In this document: in pieces, positions 48,259-56,255 of the stretch
Layout of the letters: each line of letters opens with the position of its first letter
Numbering within the stretch: the first letter of the stretch is position 1
Assembly: GCF_004217285.1 (NCBI RefSeq)
Contig: NZ_SHKS01000001.1
Location: 124,001-188,000, forward strand
Direction: 5' to 3'
From: Streptomyces sp. BK239
GTDB lineage: Bacteria > Actinomycetota > Actinomycetes > Streptomycetales > Streptomycetaceae
DNA length: 64,000 nucleotides
Translations under genes and position numbers: made by a program
Notes under the pieces: generated by a model
Databases searched by the model: none
What the model was told of the DNA's origin: nothing
What the model saw: the letters and a program-made list of their open reading frames with translations, nothing else

Positions 48259-50099
48259 GAGGTGCTCTCCAGCAGCTCCGAGATGCGGTCCGGCGTCACC
48301 GGGCGGGAGTACAGCCAGCCCTGCCCGGTGTCGCAGCCGATGCTGCGCAGCCGGGTGGCCTGCGCGGAGGTCTCCACGCACTCGGCGGTGACGGTCAGCC
48401 CGAGCCGGTGGGCGAGGGCGATCATCGCCTCGACGACGACCTCGTCGGCCGGGTTCGGCGGGGCGTCCGGCCCCTCGTGCTGGAAGCCGCGCACGAACGA
48501 CCCGTCCAGCTTCAGCACCGACACCGGCAGCCGGCTCAGATAGGCGAGGTTGGAGTAGCCGGTGCCGAAGTCGTCGATGGCGATGTTCACGCCCATGTCG
48601 CTGAGGGCCTGGAGGGTCTGCAACGGCTGCCCCGCCGAGCCCATCACCGCCGACTCGGTCAGCTCCAGCTGGAGCAGCCGCGGGGAGAGCCCGGTCTCGG
48701 CGAGGATCCGCGCCACGTCCGCGACCAGGTCGGAGTCCCACACCTGACGGACCGCCACGTTGACGCTGACGAACAGCGGCGGCTCGTCGGGGTGGTCCGT
48801 CTGCCAGCGGCGGGCCTGCCGGCAGGCGGTGTCCAGCACCCAGCGGCCGAGCGGCACGATCGAGCCGTCCTCCTCGGCCAGCGCGACGAACCGATTCGGC
48901 GGCAGCGGCCCGAACCGCGGATGGTCCCAGCGCACCAGCGCCTCCACCCCGCGCAGCCGTCCGTCCGCCATGCCCACCAGCGGCTGGTACTCCAGCCGGA
49001 ACTCACCGCGCTCGATGGCGGGCCGCAGCGTGGAGGCCAGCGCCTGGCGGGTCATCAGATGGGCGTTGCGCTCGGGGTCGAACAGCGTCCAGCGGTCCTT
49101 GCCGTCGACCTTCGCCCAGTACAGCGTGGTGTCGGCGGCCTGCATCAGCCCGGTGGCGGTGGTGCCGGCCGCGTGCCGTTCGACGACCCCGATCGACGCG
49201 GACACGTTCAGCCGCTGCCCGGACAGGTCGAACGGCGCCTGGAGCGCCTTGAGCGCCGACTCGGCGAGGTCGGCGACCTGCTCGGTGCCGGTGGAGTCCG
49301 CCACCAGCAGCGCGAACTCGTCCCCGCCGAGCCGGGCCACCAGCGGCACGCTCGGCCGGGTGCGCCCCGCCTCCTCGGCGCAGGCGGTGAGCCGCTCGGC
49401 GACGGCGGCCAGGAGCCGGTCGCCGACCCGGTGGCCGAGGGTGTCGTTGACCGCCTTGAACCCGTCGATGTCCAGGTAGCACAGCCCGATCCGGCCGGTG
49501 CCCCGCTCGTTGTGGGCCTCCGCCTCCAGCGCGGCCGTGACCCGCTCGAAGAACAGCGTGCGGTTGGGCAGCCGGGTGACCGGGTCGTGCATCTGGAGGT
49601 GGCGCAGCCGGGCCTGGAGGTCGTGGTGGGCGCTGATGTCGGTGACGGAGAGCAGGAGACCGTCGTCGGCCTCGTCGAGCGGCGTGAGGGTGATCTGCGT
49701 CCACAGCGTTCGGCCGTCCGGCTGCTTCAGCCGACGGGTGCAGCGCAGTTCGGCCCGGCGGCCGCACAGCACCTCGCGGTACGCGTGCCGGGTGCTGCCG
49801 TCGGCGGCCAGCTCCAGCAGATCGGCGGCCGGCCGCCCGGCCAGGGGTTCGCTTCCGCCGCCGAGCAGCAGGGCGAACGCCTCGTTGGCGTTGGCGATCA
49901 GGCCCGCGCGGTCGACGACGGCCATGGCGAGGGGCGCGGCCGCGAAGACGGAACGGTAGGCGGAGCGGACGCGACGGACCGGGGGCGGGCCGGCGCCGTC
50001 CAGGGGCTCGCCACCTGGAGATGCAGGGGTCTCACTCTCTGTGGCGGCGGACCGGTCGAGGTCTGCCGCGGGCGTCGGCCCTTCGGACGTTCCGCTCAC
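48237..50099 (-). CDS. PAS-GGDEF-EAL cyclic-di-GMP enzyme
   Basis: This 620-residue signalling protein has no membrane helix. A PAS domain (about 45-160, SVFAAAPLAMAVVDRAGLIANANEAF) is followed by a GGDEF domain with intact LGGDEF at 257-262 and the metal-binding LDIDGFKAVND. The EAL domain has intact EAL at 386-388 and the DDFGTGYSNL loop, TAECVET and the closing GCDTGQGWLYSRPV. Both cyclase and phosphodiesterase residues look intact. It resembles the PAS-GGDEF-EAL proteins of Streptomyces that control development (CdgA/RmdA type), but the orthologue is not certain. GTG 50099 follows GGGAG. Confidence 0.92.
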   Translation of the reverse strand: MSGTSEGPTPAADLDRSAATESETPASPGGEPLDGAGPPPVRRVRSAYRSVFAAAPLAMAVVDRAGLIANANEAFALLLGGGSEPLAGRPAADLLELAADGSTRHAYREVLCGRRAELRCTRRLKQPDGRTLWTQITLTPLDEADDGLLLSVTDISAHHDLQARLRHLQMHDPVTRLPNRTLFFERVTAALEAEAHNERGTGRIGLCYLDIDGFKAVNDTLGHRVGDRLLAAVAERLTACAEEAGRTRPSVPLVARLGGDEFALLVADSTGTEQVADLAESALKALQAPFDLSGQRLNVSASIGVVERHAAGTTATGLMQAADTTLYWAKVDGKDRWTLFDPERNAHLMTRQALASTLRPAIERGEFRLEYQPLVGMADGRLRGVEALVRWDHPRFGPLPPNRFVALAEEDGSIVPLGRWVLDTACRQARRWQTDHPDEPPLFVSVNVAVRQVWDSDLVADVARILAETGLSPRLLQLELTESAVMGSAGQPLQTLQALSDMGVNIAIDDFGTGYSNLAYLSRLPVSVLKLDGSFVRGFQHEGPDAPPNPADEVVVEAMIALAHRLGLTVTAECVETSAQATRLRSIGCDTGQGWLYSRPVTPDRISELLESTSYAVGNP

Positions 50100-50413
50100 C
50101 GCTCGCTCCCGCAGTGCACTCGATCTCTGTCCGCGCAGGAAAGTGTGCCGATCATAGAGGCTGCCCACGGACGCGCGCAGCCACTGCCCAGTGTCCCGGA
50201 ACAACCGGTGCTTCTGACAGATCGTTTCTGCCCGCACCCGGCCCGGTTCCGTAGATCGCCGACCGCTTGTGACGTTCCGTGAGTGTTCCGGGGTGTCGGC
50301 GCCGGTGTCCCGGTTCCGCTCTCTCACTCGTCCGGGGCAGAAAAACAGGGCGTAGTACGACAAACCCACACAGGCTGGGTGCGGTGTCCCGTGAACCGTT
50401 CCCGGAGGTCTCC
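50100..50413. promoter_or_regulatory. Divergent intergenic region, GGDEF-EAL / metalloprotease
   Basis: This 314-bp stretch separates the two divergent genes and must hold both promoters. I see no clear -35/-10 pair and no convincing BldD-type box. Apart from GGAGG before the protease start nothing can be named. Confidence 0.4.
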
Positions 50414-51682
50414 GTGCCGCGTACGCTCTCGCGTCCCCGACTGCGCAGCACCGCGGCCCTGTTCACCACCCTCACGGCGTTCGCCTCGTGCTGCATCGTC
50501 AGCGCCCGCCCGACCGAGCCGTACGCGGCGGCGCCCTGCGCTCTCAAGCGCACCGCCGCCCACCACTCGGAGGGCCTGGACACCTGGAACGCCTCCTATC
50601 CGCGGCCGGCCCGCGGGCTGGACGCCGTGATGGTCTTCCTGTCGTTCCCGGACTTCAAGCCGGTGAACTCCCCGGTCGAGCTGGCAGCCGACCACTTCCC
50701 GGCCACCAGCGACTACTTCCGCCGGGCGTCCTACGGCAGGTTCAGTCTGCGCCCGCATCCGCTCCGGCGCTGGGTCCGGATGCCCAAACCGTCCACCGCG
50801 TACGCCATACGGCGCGACTGGGCCGCGAAGGACCGGTCCGCCTATCTGCGCGACGCGCTCGCCGCCTCCGACGCCCAGGTCGACTTCTCCCGCTACGACG
50901 TCGTCTACTTCGTCGCCGACCCGGACGCGCCCGGGGTCGACTCGGACGCCACCAAGGTCGTCAACCTGCGCTCCCCGCTGCGGGCCGACGGGGCCGACCT
51001 GCGCCGGATCGTCACCGTGTTCGAGCGGCATCCGCCGGACCGGCTGGTCCTCGCCCATGAGACCGGCCATGTCTTCGACCTGCCCGACCTCTACCGCCGG
51101 CCCGCCGACGGCAAGGGGGACTGGGACACCCATGTGGGTGACTGGGACCTGATGGGCAGCCAGTTCGGACTGGCCCCGGATCTGTTCGCCTGGCACAAGT
51201 GGAAGCTTGGCTGGCTCGACCCGCGGCAGGTGGTGTGCGTACGGGGCGGGGAGCGGGCCCGGCTGACGCTGGAGCCGCTCGGCGCCGGGCCGGGCACGCC
51301 CATGACGCTGCCGACGGGATTGACGGCGTTCGGGCTGGGCGGTGGCGTGAAACTCGCCGTCGTGCGTACCGGAGCCGACAGCGTGCTCGCCTTCGAGGCG
51401 CGCGGCCCCGTCGGCAACGACCGCTCGGCCTGCCGTGCGGGCGTCCTCGTCTACCGCGTCCACAGCGGCGAGGAGTCCGGGCGCGGCCCGGTCGAGGTGG
51501 TCGACGCCCACCCCGGCTCCGAGGCCTGCTGGGAGAACTCCGTCTACCCGCCCCTCGCCGACGCCCCGGTCTCCCTGGGCGAGACCTTCACCGTGCCGGG
51601 GGAGGACGTGCGGGTCCAGGTGCGGGGGCGGACCCTGGCGGGGGCGTGGACGGTGGACATCAGCACGGGGCGACGGGTGTGA
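50414..51682 (+). CDS. Secreted M6-type zinc metalloprotease
   Basis: This 422-residue exported protease has an N-terminal signal (about 12-35, STAALFTTLTAFASCCIVSA). The catalytic domain carries VLAHETGHVFDLPDLY, an HExxH motif with a downstream Asp as in immune-inhibitor-A-like M6 enzymes. It is preceded by DVVYFVADPDAPGVDSD and followed by DWDLMGSQFGLAPDLFAWHKWKLGW (the Met-turn-like region). A beta-sandwich C-terminal domain follows. GTG 50414 is chosen for GGAGG five bases upstream. It probably degrades extracellular protein; the target is unknown. Confidence 0.87.
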   Translation: MPRTLSRPRLRSTAALFTTLTAFASCCIVSARPTEPYAAAPCALKRTAAHHSEGLDTWNASYPRPARGLDAVMVFLSFPDFKPVNSPVELAADHFPATSDYFRRASYGRFSLRPHPLRRWVRMPKPSTAYAIRRDWAAKDRSAYLRDALAASDAQVDFSRYDVVYFVADPDAPGVDSDATKVVNLRSPLRADGADLRRIVTVFERHPPDRLVLAHETGHVFDLPDLYRRPADGKGDWDTHVGDWDLMGSQFGLAPDLFAWHKWKLGWLDPRQVVCVRGGERARLTLEPLGAGPGTPMTLPTGLTAFGLGGGVKLAVVRTGADSVLAFEARGPVGNDRSACRAGVLVYRVHSGEESGRGPVEVVDAHPGSEACWENSVYPPLADAPVSLGETFTVPGEDVRVQVRGRTLAGAWTVDISTGRRV

Positions 51683-51721
51683 AGCGTGCGCCTGCGGGAC
51701 GGCTCCACGGGGCACGCATGA

Positions 51722-51763
51722 CGACGGCGGGGCCGGTCACTGTGTGAACCGGCCCCGCCGTCG
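51722..51763. terminator. Strong hairpin after protease gene and tRNA-Lys copy 3
   Basis: CGACGGCGGGGCCGGT (51722-51737) pairs perfectly with ACCGGCCCCGCCGTCG (51748-51763), and inner CAC/GTG bases can extend the stem. It lies between the plus-strand protease and the minus-strand tRNA, so it likely serves both. Confidence 0.88.
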
Positions 51764-51770
51764 ATTGTCG

Positions 51771-51844
51771 TGCGCCGCCAGGGACTCGAACCCCGGACCC
51801 GCTGATTAAGAGTCAGCTGCTCTAACCAACTGAGCTAGCGGCGC
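51771..51844 (-). tRNA. tRNA-Lys(CTT), copy 3
   Basis: It is identical in 74 bases to copies 1 and 2. Its first ten bases overlap the last codons and TAG stop of the gene at 51835-52467. Its 5' flank (GACGTCAGCAG before the tRNA, minus strand) is shared with copy 1. Confidence 0.97.
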
Positions 51845-52467
51845 CTGCTGACGTCGTAGACCTTAGCATCCTGGTCGGCGGGGTGAGAAATCGATATCCG
51901 CACAGCTGACCGGGCCGCCCGCACGGCCGCCCAGAGCAGGATCTCGGGGCCCGGAAGCCACGGATGACGGGTGTCCGGGGCGACCACCCAGCGGGTGGAG
52001 GTGTCCCCCGGGGAGGCGAGCGGCGCCGGCACGGTGACCGCGTCCCCGTTGCCGTGGCACAGGAGCGGCGGGACCGTGCCCGTACGGCCGTCCGGGCGTC
52101 CGTCGGCGCTCCACTCCTCCCACTCCAGCAGCGAGGGCAGCCGCTGGGCGGTGCCGGGGGCGGCGAACAGCAGCGTCCGCCCGCGGAACGCGGCCACCGG
52201 CCCGGAGCCCGGCCCCTCGCCCCACAGCCGGTCCAGCATCAGCCGGCCGAACATCACGGGCGCGCTCACCACGTCGAAGACGGGGCCGCAGGGCAGGACG
52301 ACCGGGGCGTGCGGCCGCTCCTCCCACAGGGCGAGCGTGCTGCGCGGGTAGGCGCCGGCGGAGGCCAGCCAGGCGGCGCCGTCCGCCGTGACGGCGGCGA
52401 CGCCCGACTGACCGGCGTGGCCGGTGAGGGGGGCGGGAGAGGCGGAGGCGTCCCAAGCGCTGCTCAT
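51835..52467 (-). CDS. Primase-polymerase-N-like protein (uncertain)
   Basis: This 210-residue protein resembles the N-terminal region of actinobacterial 'bifunctional DNA primase/polymerase' proteins. The pattern is AAWLASAGAYPRSTLALWEERPHAPVVLPCGPVFDVVSAP, then MFGRLMLDRL and a later PPLLCHGNGDAVTVPAP, STRWVVAPDTRHPWLPGPEILL. The acidic catalytic triad of an active archaeal-eukaryotic primase is not clearly present, so it may not be an enzyme. It starts at ATG 52467. The end, SRRR plus TAG, is read out of the first ten bases of tRNA-Lys copy 3 on the same strand. Confidence 0.65.
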   Translation of the reverse strand: MSSAWDASASPAPLTGHAGQSGVAAVTADGAAWLASAGAYPRSTLALWEERPHAPVVLPCGPVFDVVSAPVMFGRLMLDRLWGEGPGSGPVAAFRGRTLLFAAPGTAQRLPSLLEWEEWSADGRPDGRTGTVPPLLCHGNGDAVTVPAPLASPGDTSTRWVVAPDTRHPWLPGPEILLWAAVRAARSAVRISISHPADQDAKVYDVSRRR

Positions 52468-52620
52468 GCCTGATGTCTACAGGGGGTGAGGGTATGATCG
52501 CCCAGGGTTGCCGGAATCCGGGACGGGAGCGGGCGGGAGACGGTATCTTGCCCGCGAGTTGCCCGCCTGGCATATGCCATGCCTTCACTCGTGGTGTGCG
52601 GCGCGGTGTCGCCGGCGGGG

Positions 52621-52989
52621 TCAGACGGGATCGACGTGCCCCCGGCCCTCTACGTCCCCCCGCAGCAGGTCCCGGCCGAACTCGACCATCTTCTTCGCGT
52701 AGTCCTCGGTCCACTCCGCCCGCGCGGCGATGTCCGCCGGGGTGATCCGGTCGAACCGGCGCGGATCGGCGAGCTGCGCCGCGGCCATCGCCTGGAACTC
52801 CAGCGCCCGGTCGGCCGCCGCCTGGAACGCCACCGTCAGCTCCGTCGCACGGGCCAGCAGCGCGCCCGGGTCGTCGATCGACTCCAGGTCGAAGAAGTGC
52901 TCCGGATCGCCGGCGGCCTCCGCGGGCTCGAAGAGCAGGGGCGCGGGGCGTAGCCGCGGTTCGTTCCGACGCGGCGTGGGCTCCGCCAT
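52621..52989 (-). CDS. Small hypothetical protein
   Basis: This 122-residue soluble protein has an Arg/Pro-rich start and a helical, acidic rest: DPEHFFDLESIDDPGALLARATELTVAFQAAADRALEFQAMAAAQLADP and AEWTEDYAKKMVEFGRDLLRG. No family is recognised. ATG 52989 has GGAGGAGG nine bases upstream, a good sign that it is a real gene. It lies between the primase-like gene and the helicase operon. Confidence 0.6.
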   Translation of the reverse strand: MAEPTPRRNEPRLRPAPLLFEPAEAAGDPEHFFDLESIDDPGALLARATELTVAFQAAADRALEFQAMAAAQLADPRRFDRITPADIAARAEWTEDYAKKMVEFGRDLLRGDVEGRGHVDPV

Positions 52990-53164
52990 GTCTGGTCCTC
53001 CTCCTATGGTCGGGATGGCGCCACTGGTGAGCGGACCACCTTCCATTGTCCCCCGCTCACACAAGGGGGCCTGAGCCCCGACCCTTCAAGGCCCCCGCTC
53101 CCCGCGTTGTTCCCTACCCACCCCGAGGCCCCCTGACGACGCCGAGAGCCACCCGACCGAGCAC

Positions 53165-53376
53165 CGGTCAGGGGCGCCATCGCACGCGGTGTTCTGCGAG
53201 GTGGGACAGCACCGCGTGGTTCGCCTCCCAGCCGTCGGGACTGTGCCCGTCGGCCGCCTCCGGCGGCGTGCCGGACTCCGTCCGGCCGAGGGGGGCAGTG
53301 GCGGTCAGGGGCGCCATCGCACGCGGTGTTCTGCGAGGTGGGACAGCACCGCGTGGTTCGCCTCCCAGCCGTCGGG
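53165..53376. repeat. 75-bp direct duplication of a helicase gene end
   Basis: 53165-53239 and 53302-53376 are identical over 75 bases, with a 62-base interval. The right copy holds the last 23 codons and stop of the helicase gene (minus strand). The left copy lies downstream of the gene and carries the same codons and stop with no start. It looks like a recent partial duplication. The rest of 52990-53304 holds nothing I can name. Confidence 0.95.
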
Positions 53377-54645
53377 GAAGCGGACCAGCGTGCCCAGTTG
53401 GACCGGTTCCGTCGACGGGTAGTCGTCCAGGAGGTCGCTCACGCCCTCGCGGCAGACCACCACGCACGCGTGGCGGTGGCGGGAGGCCAGGACGCAGAGG
53501 CGGCCCGTCTCCAGGTGGAAGGCGGTGGCGTCGGGGCGGCCGGAGAGCGGGTGCAGGATCACCGTGACGTCGTACTCCCGGCCCTGCAGCCGGTTCGCCG
53601 TGTCGACGGTGACGCCCGCGGCGCCCAGCTCGGCGAGCGCCGCGCGGATCGCGGCCGCCTGGTCGCGGTGGGCGGTGCCGACGGCGATCCTGTCGGCGGT
53701 CAGCGGTGCGGGCGCGTCCGAGCTCTCGGAGGTCGCCGCGCCGCCCCGGTCCAACAGGCGGCGCACGACCGCGGCCACCGCCCGCACCGCCTCCGGATCC
53801 GTGCGGGGCGTGCGCCGCGCGGGCAGCTCCAGCAGCCCCCAGCCGGACCGCGCCGCCTCGTCGATCACCCGGTCCGGGCCGGAGCCGTCCGACGGCACGG
53901 CGAAGGACAGCCGCCGGTCGCCGTGGCCGGTGCCGCTGCGGAACGGCGTGTACGGGTAGAAGGCGTCGGAGACCAGGGGCGCCGCCGACGCCGGGAGCCG
54001 CCAGGACACCGGCAGCCGGTGCTGCGGCAGCTCCGGGTTGTGCGCCAGCAGCGTCGACACCGCCGACGCCGACGGGTCGTAGGACAGACCCGCCCACTGC
54101 TCGGCGCCGACGATCGCGAACGGGTCCAGCTGCCCCGGGTCGCCCACGAACAGCGCCCGCTCGAACAGCCCGGCCACGGCCAGCAGCCCGTCCGAGCGCA
54201 TCTGGTAGGCCTCGTCCACGATGGCGTGCGGCCACGGCTCGTCGACCTTCACATGCGCCCACTTCGCCGCCGTGGACAGCACCACGGGCAGACCGGAGAG
54301 CTCGCCCGCCTTCGCCGACGTCCTCACGTTCGGCAGGGCGTCCAGCGCCTTGTCGTAGGCGTCGGCGTCGCTGCTGTGCAGCCGGCCCACCGGCAGCTCG
54401 GGGTTCTTCGCGGCGAGCCTCAGCACCAGGTCGTCGACCTGCGCGTTGGTCTGCGCCACCACCATCAACGGGCGTCCGGCGTCGGCGAGTTCGAGCGCCG
54501 CGCGGACGACGAGGGTGGACTTGCCCGCGCCGGGCGGGGAGTCCACGACGACGCCGCGCGCGGTGCCGTGCAGGGTGTCGCGGAGGATCGCGTCGGTGGC
54601 GCGCGCGGCGGCCGTACCGGGGTCGAGGGCGGTGTCGGTCGTCAC
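53305..54645 (-). CDS. Superfamily 1 helicase, Upf1-like, of a nuclease-helicase unit
   Basis: This 446-residue motor has all SF1 motifs: I DSPPGAGKST (35-44), Ia VVAQTNAQVDDLV, II IVDEAYQM (Asp144/Glu145, DEAY), III FVGDPGQLDPF, IV PVSWRLP, V VDTANRLQGREYDVTVI and VI VLASRHRHACVVV. It has no attached nuclease. GTG 54645 overlaps the stop of the 537-residue gene by four bases, so it is the third gene of a coupled unit headed by a RecB-like nuclease. It probably unwinds or translocates on DNA or RNA for that nuclease (inference). Confidence 0.9.
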   Translation of the reverse strand: MTTDTALDPGTAAARATDAILRDTLHGTARGVVVDSPPGAGKSTLVVRAALELADAGRPLMVVAQTNAQVDDLVLRLAAKNPELPVGRLHSSDADAYDKALDALPNVRTSAKAGELSGLPVVLSTAAKWAHVKVDEPWPHAIVDEAYQMRSDGLLAVAGLFERALFVGDPGQLDPFAIVGAEQWAGLSYDPSASAVSTLLAHNPELPQHRLPVSWRLPASAAPLVSDAFYPYTPFRSGTGHGDRRLSFAVPSDGSGPDRVIDEAARSGWGLLELPARRTPRTDPEAVRAVAAVVRRLLDRGGAATSESSDAPAPLTADRIAVGTAHRDQAAAIRAALAELGAAGVTVDTANRLQGREYDVTVILHPLSGRPDATAFHLETGRLCVLASRHRHACVVVCREGVSDLLDDYPSTEPVQLGTLVRFPDGWEANHAVLSHLAEHRVRWRP

Positions 54646-56255
54646 AGGAGGTCCTCCCGGGTGACGGAGTCGGGTGCTTCGGGGGCCTGTTCACCCGGCG
54701 GTCCGCCGTGCGTCCACGGCGTCTCCTCCGGGTCGGGCAGCTTCGCACCGCCGCGCTGCTCGTGCTCGAAGAGCGTGAAGCAGACCCGGTCGCCCTTCTC
54801 GGGCACCGACCCCGGCTCGGGTTCCCTGCCGCGGCCCATCTTGTCGACGATCCGCAGCACGAGCAGCTCCCCGCCGTCCCGCGCCCCGTCGTCCCCTTCC
54901 TCCCGGCCCGCGAACTCCGCGGTCTGCGGCTTGCCGCCCAGGGAGCGGTACACCTTCGCCCGCTCGGGCAGATGCGGCCGGTCGTCCGTGCGGACCGTGA
55001 CCAGCGGGCGGGGACTCGGCCGCTTGCTCTCGCTGTACGCCATGACGACGTCGACGACCTCGCCCGCGAACGCCTCCCCGGCCAGCCGCCGTCCCGCCAT
55101 CACCAGCGGGTCGTCGAGCGCCTCCTGCGCCTCCAGCCGGGCCTGCTCACGCTCGCGTGTGGCGAGCTTGCCGGCCGCGGTGACGGCGTCGTCGCGGCGG
55201 GGCTGCGGGGGCTCGCCGGCCACGACCCGGTCGCGGTGGCCGGTGAACGACCAGCGGTCGCGCGTCCACCGCTCCTCGACGTGCGCCCCCTCGGGCAGCG
55301 TCCGCAGCAGGTCCAGGCCGCGCCACACCGCGTCCCAGGTGGGCCGCGTCCGGCTCTCCACCAGGTCGCGGATCTCCCGCTCGGCGGCGGACAGCGCGCC
55401 CAGCCGCTCGTCGGCCTCCACGCCGTCCTCGGCGGCGGCCAGGGCGACACGCGCCCTGTCGTAGCGCTCGACGGCGGGGGCGAGCAGCTTGTTGTCGAAC
55501 GCCGGGTCGGTCGCCGGACCGGCCGGCGGGCACAGCAGCTGACCCTGCGCGTCACGCGCGAGTTCGGCGCGCAGCGCGGCCTCGGCGCCCGTGGCGTCCC
55601 CGGGCGGGTCGATCCAGGCGAGCAGCGCCCCGAGGTGCTGGTCCTCCAGGCTGGACTGCCCCGTGGCCCAGTGCCGGCCGAGCACCTCGGTCGCGGCCAG
55701 CAGAAGCGAGGAGCCGGGCACCCGGGCCCGCTCCGCGTAGTGCGTCAGCCACCGGCCGAGCAGCGGCACGCGCGGGGGCGCCGGATACGGCGTCTCCGGG
55801 TCCTGCTCCGCCGTACGCCGGAACCGCATGGAACGGCCCAGGAGCCTCACGAACTCCACGCCGGCGCGGCTCGGCACGATCAGCTGGGGGGCGTCGGCGC
55901 ACAGGTCGACCTCGACCTTGACCCGCTTGCCGCTCTCCGGGTCGGTCTCGGTGCGCTCGGCCGCCTCCACGACGTCGGCGTAGGAGTCGATGTACGGCAG
56001 GACGACGTCGGCGAGTTCGGCGAGGAAGGCGAACCTCTGGTCGCGGTCGCGCGGCTGGGGCACGACCAGCAGGCGCGGCGCGTCACGGTCGGCGCCGACG
56101 AGCGCGCCCAGCGGGGCGCCGGCCTCGCCGGCGGTGGTCAGCGGCACGAAGACCAGCGGCCGCGCGGACAGATGCCGGTGGCGGACGGTCGCGGCGGGCT
56201 GGGCCCGCCCGGTGGCGACGGCCTCGAGCCGGGCGAGGGTCGTGATCAGCGACAC
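54642..56255 (-). CDS. Hypothetical middle protein of the nuclease-helicase unit
   Basis: This 537-residue soluble protein has no recognised domain. The N-terminal third is beta-rich (LSARPLVFVPLTTAGEAGAPLG, RDAPRLLVVPQPRDRDQRFAFLAEL, RVKVEVDLCADAPQLIVPSRAGVEFVRLLGR). The middle is helical (GRWLTHYAERARVPGSSLLLAATEVLG). The C-terminal part again has strands (RDRVVAGEPPQPRRDDAVTAAGKLATRER onward). GTG 56255 overlaps the end of the nuclease gene by 10 bases and its stop overlaps the helicase start by four. Constant coupling suggests a complex with both; it could be a DNA- or substrate-recognition subunit. Confidence 0.75.
   Translation of the reverse strand: MSLITTLARLEAVATGRAQPAATVRHRHLSARPLVFVPLTTAGEAGAPLGALVGADRDAPRLLVVPQPRDRDQRFAFLAELADVVLPYIDSYADVVEAAERTETDPESGKRVKVEVDLCADAPQLIVPSRAGVEFVRLLGRSMRFRRTAEQDPETPYPAPPRVPLLGRWLTHYAERARVPGSSLLLAATEVLGRHWATGQSSLEDQHLGALLAWIDPPGDATGAEAALRAELARDAQGQLLCPPAGPATDPAFDNKLLAPAVERYDRARVALAAAEDGVEADERLGALSAAEREIRDLVESRTRPTWDAVWRGLDLLRTLPEGAHVEERWTRDRWSFTGHRDRVVAGEPPQPRRDDAVTAAGKLATREREQARLEAQEALDDPLVMAGRRLAGEAFAGEVVDVVMAYSESKRPSPRPLVTVRTDDRPHLPERAKVYRSLGGKPQTAEFAGREEGDDGARDGGELLVLRIVDKMGRGREPEPGSVPEKGDRVCFTLFEHEQRGGAKLPDPEETPWTHGGPPGEQAPEAPDSVTREDLL

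Noticed and set aside
46464..50282. Very long plus-strand ORF (about 1270 codons)
   Set aside because: It is the antisense or alternate-frame shadow of three clear genes (EutA-like, LLM oxidoreductase, GGDEF-EAL). Its composition is Arg/Gly/Pro-biased with no domain.
50100..50413. BldD binding site before the c-di-GMP enzyme gene
   Set aside because: The candidate GTGACGTTCCGTGAG does not keep the symmetric consensus well enough to call.
53168..53304. A second, truncated helicase gene downstream of the first
   Set aside because: Only the last 23 codons are present within the 75-bp duplication, with no start or upstream motifs. It is reported as a repeat, not a gene.
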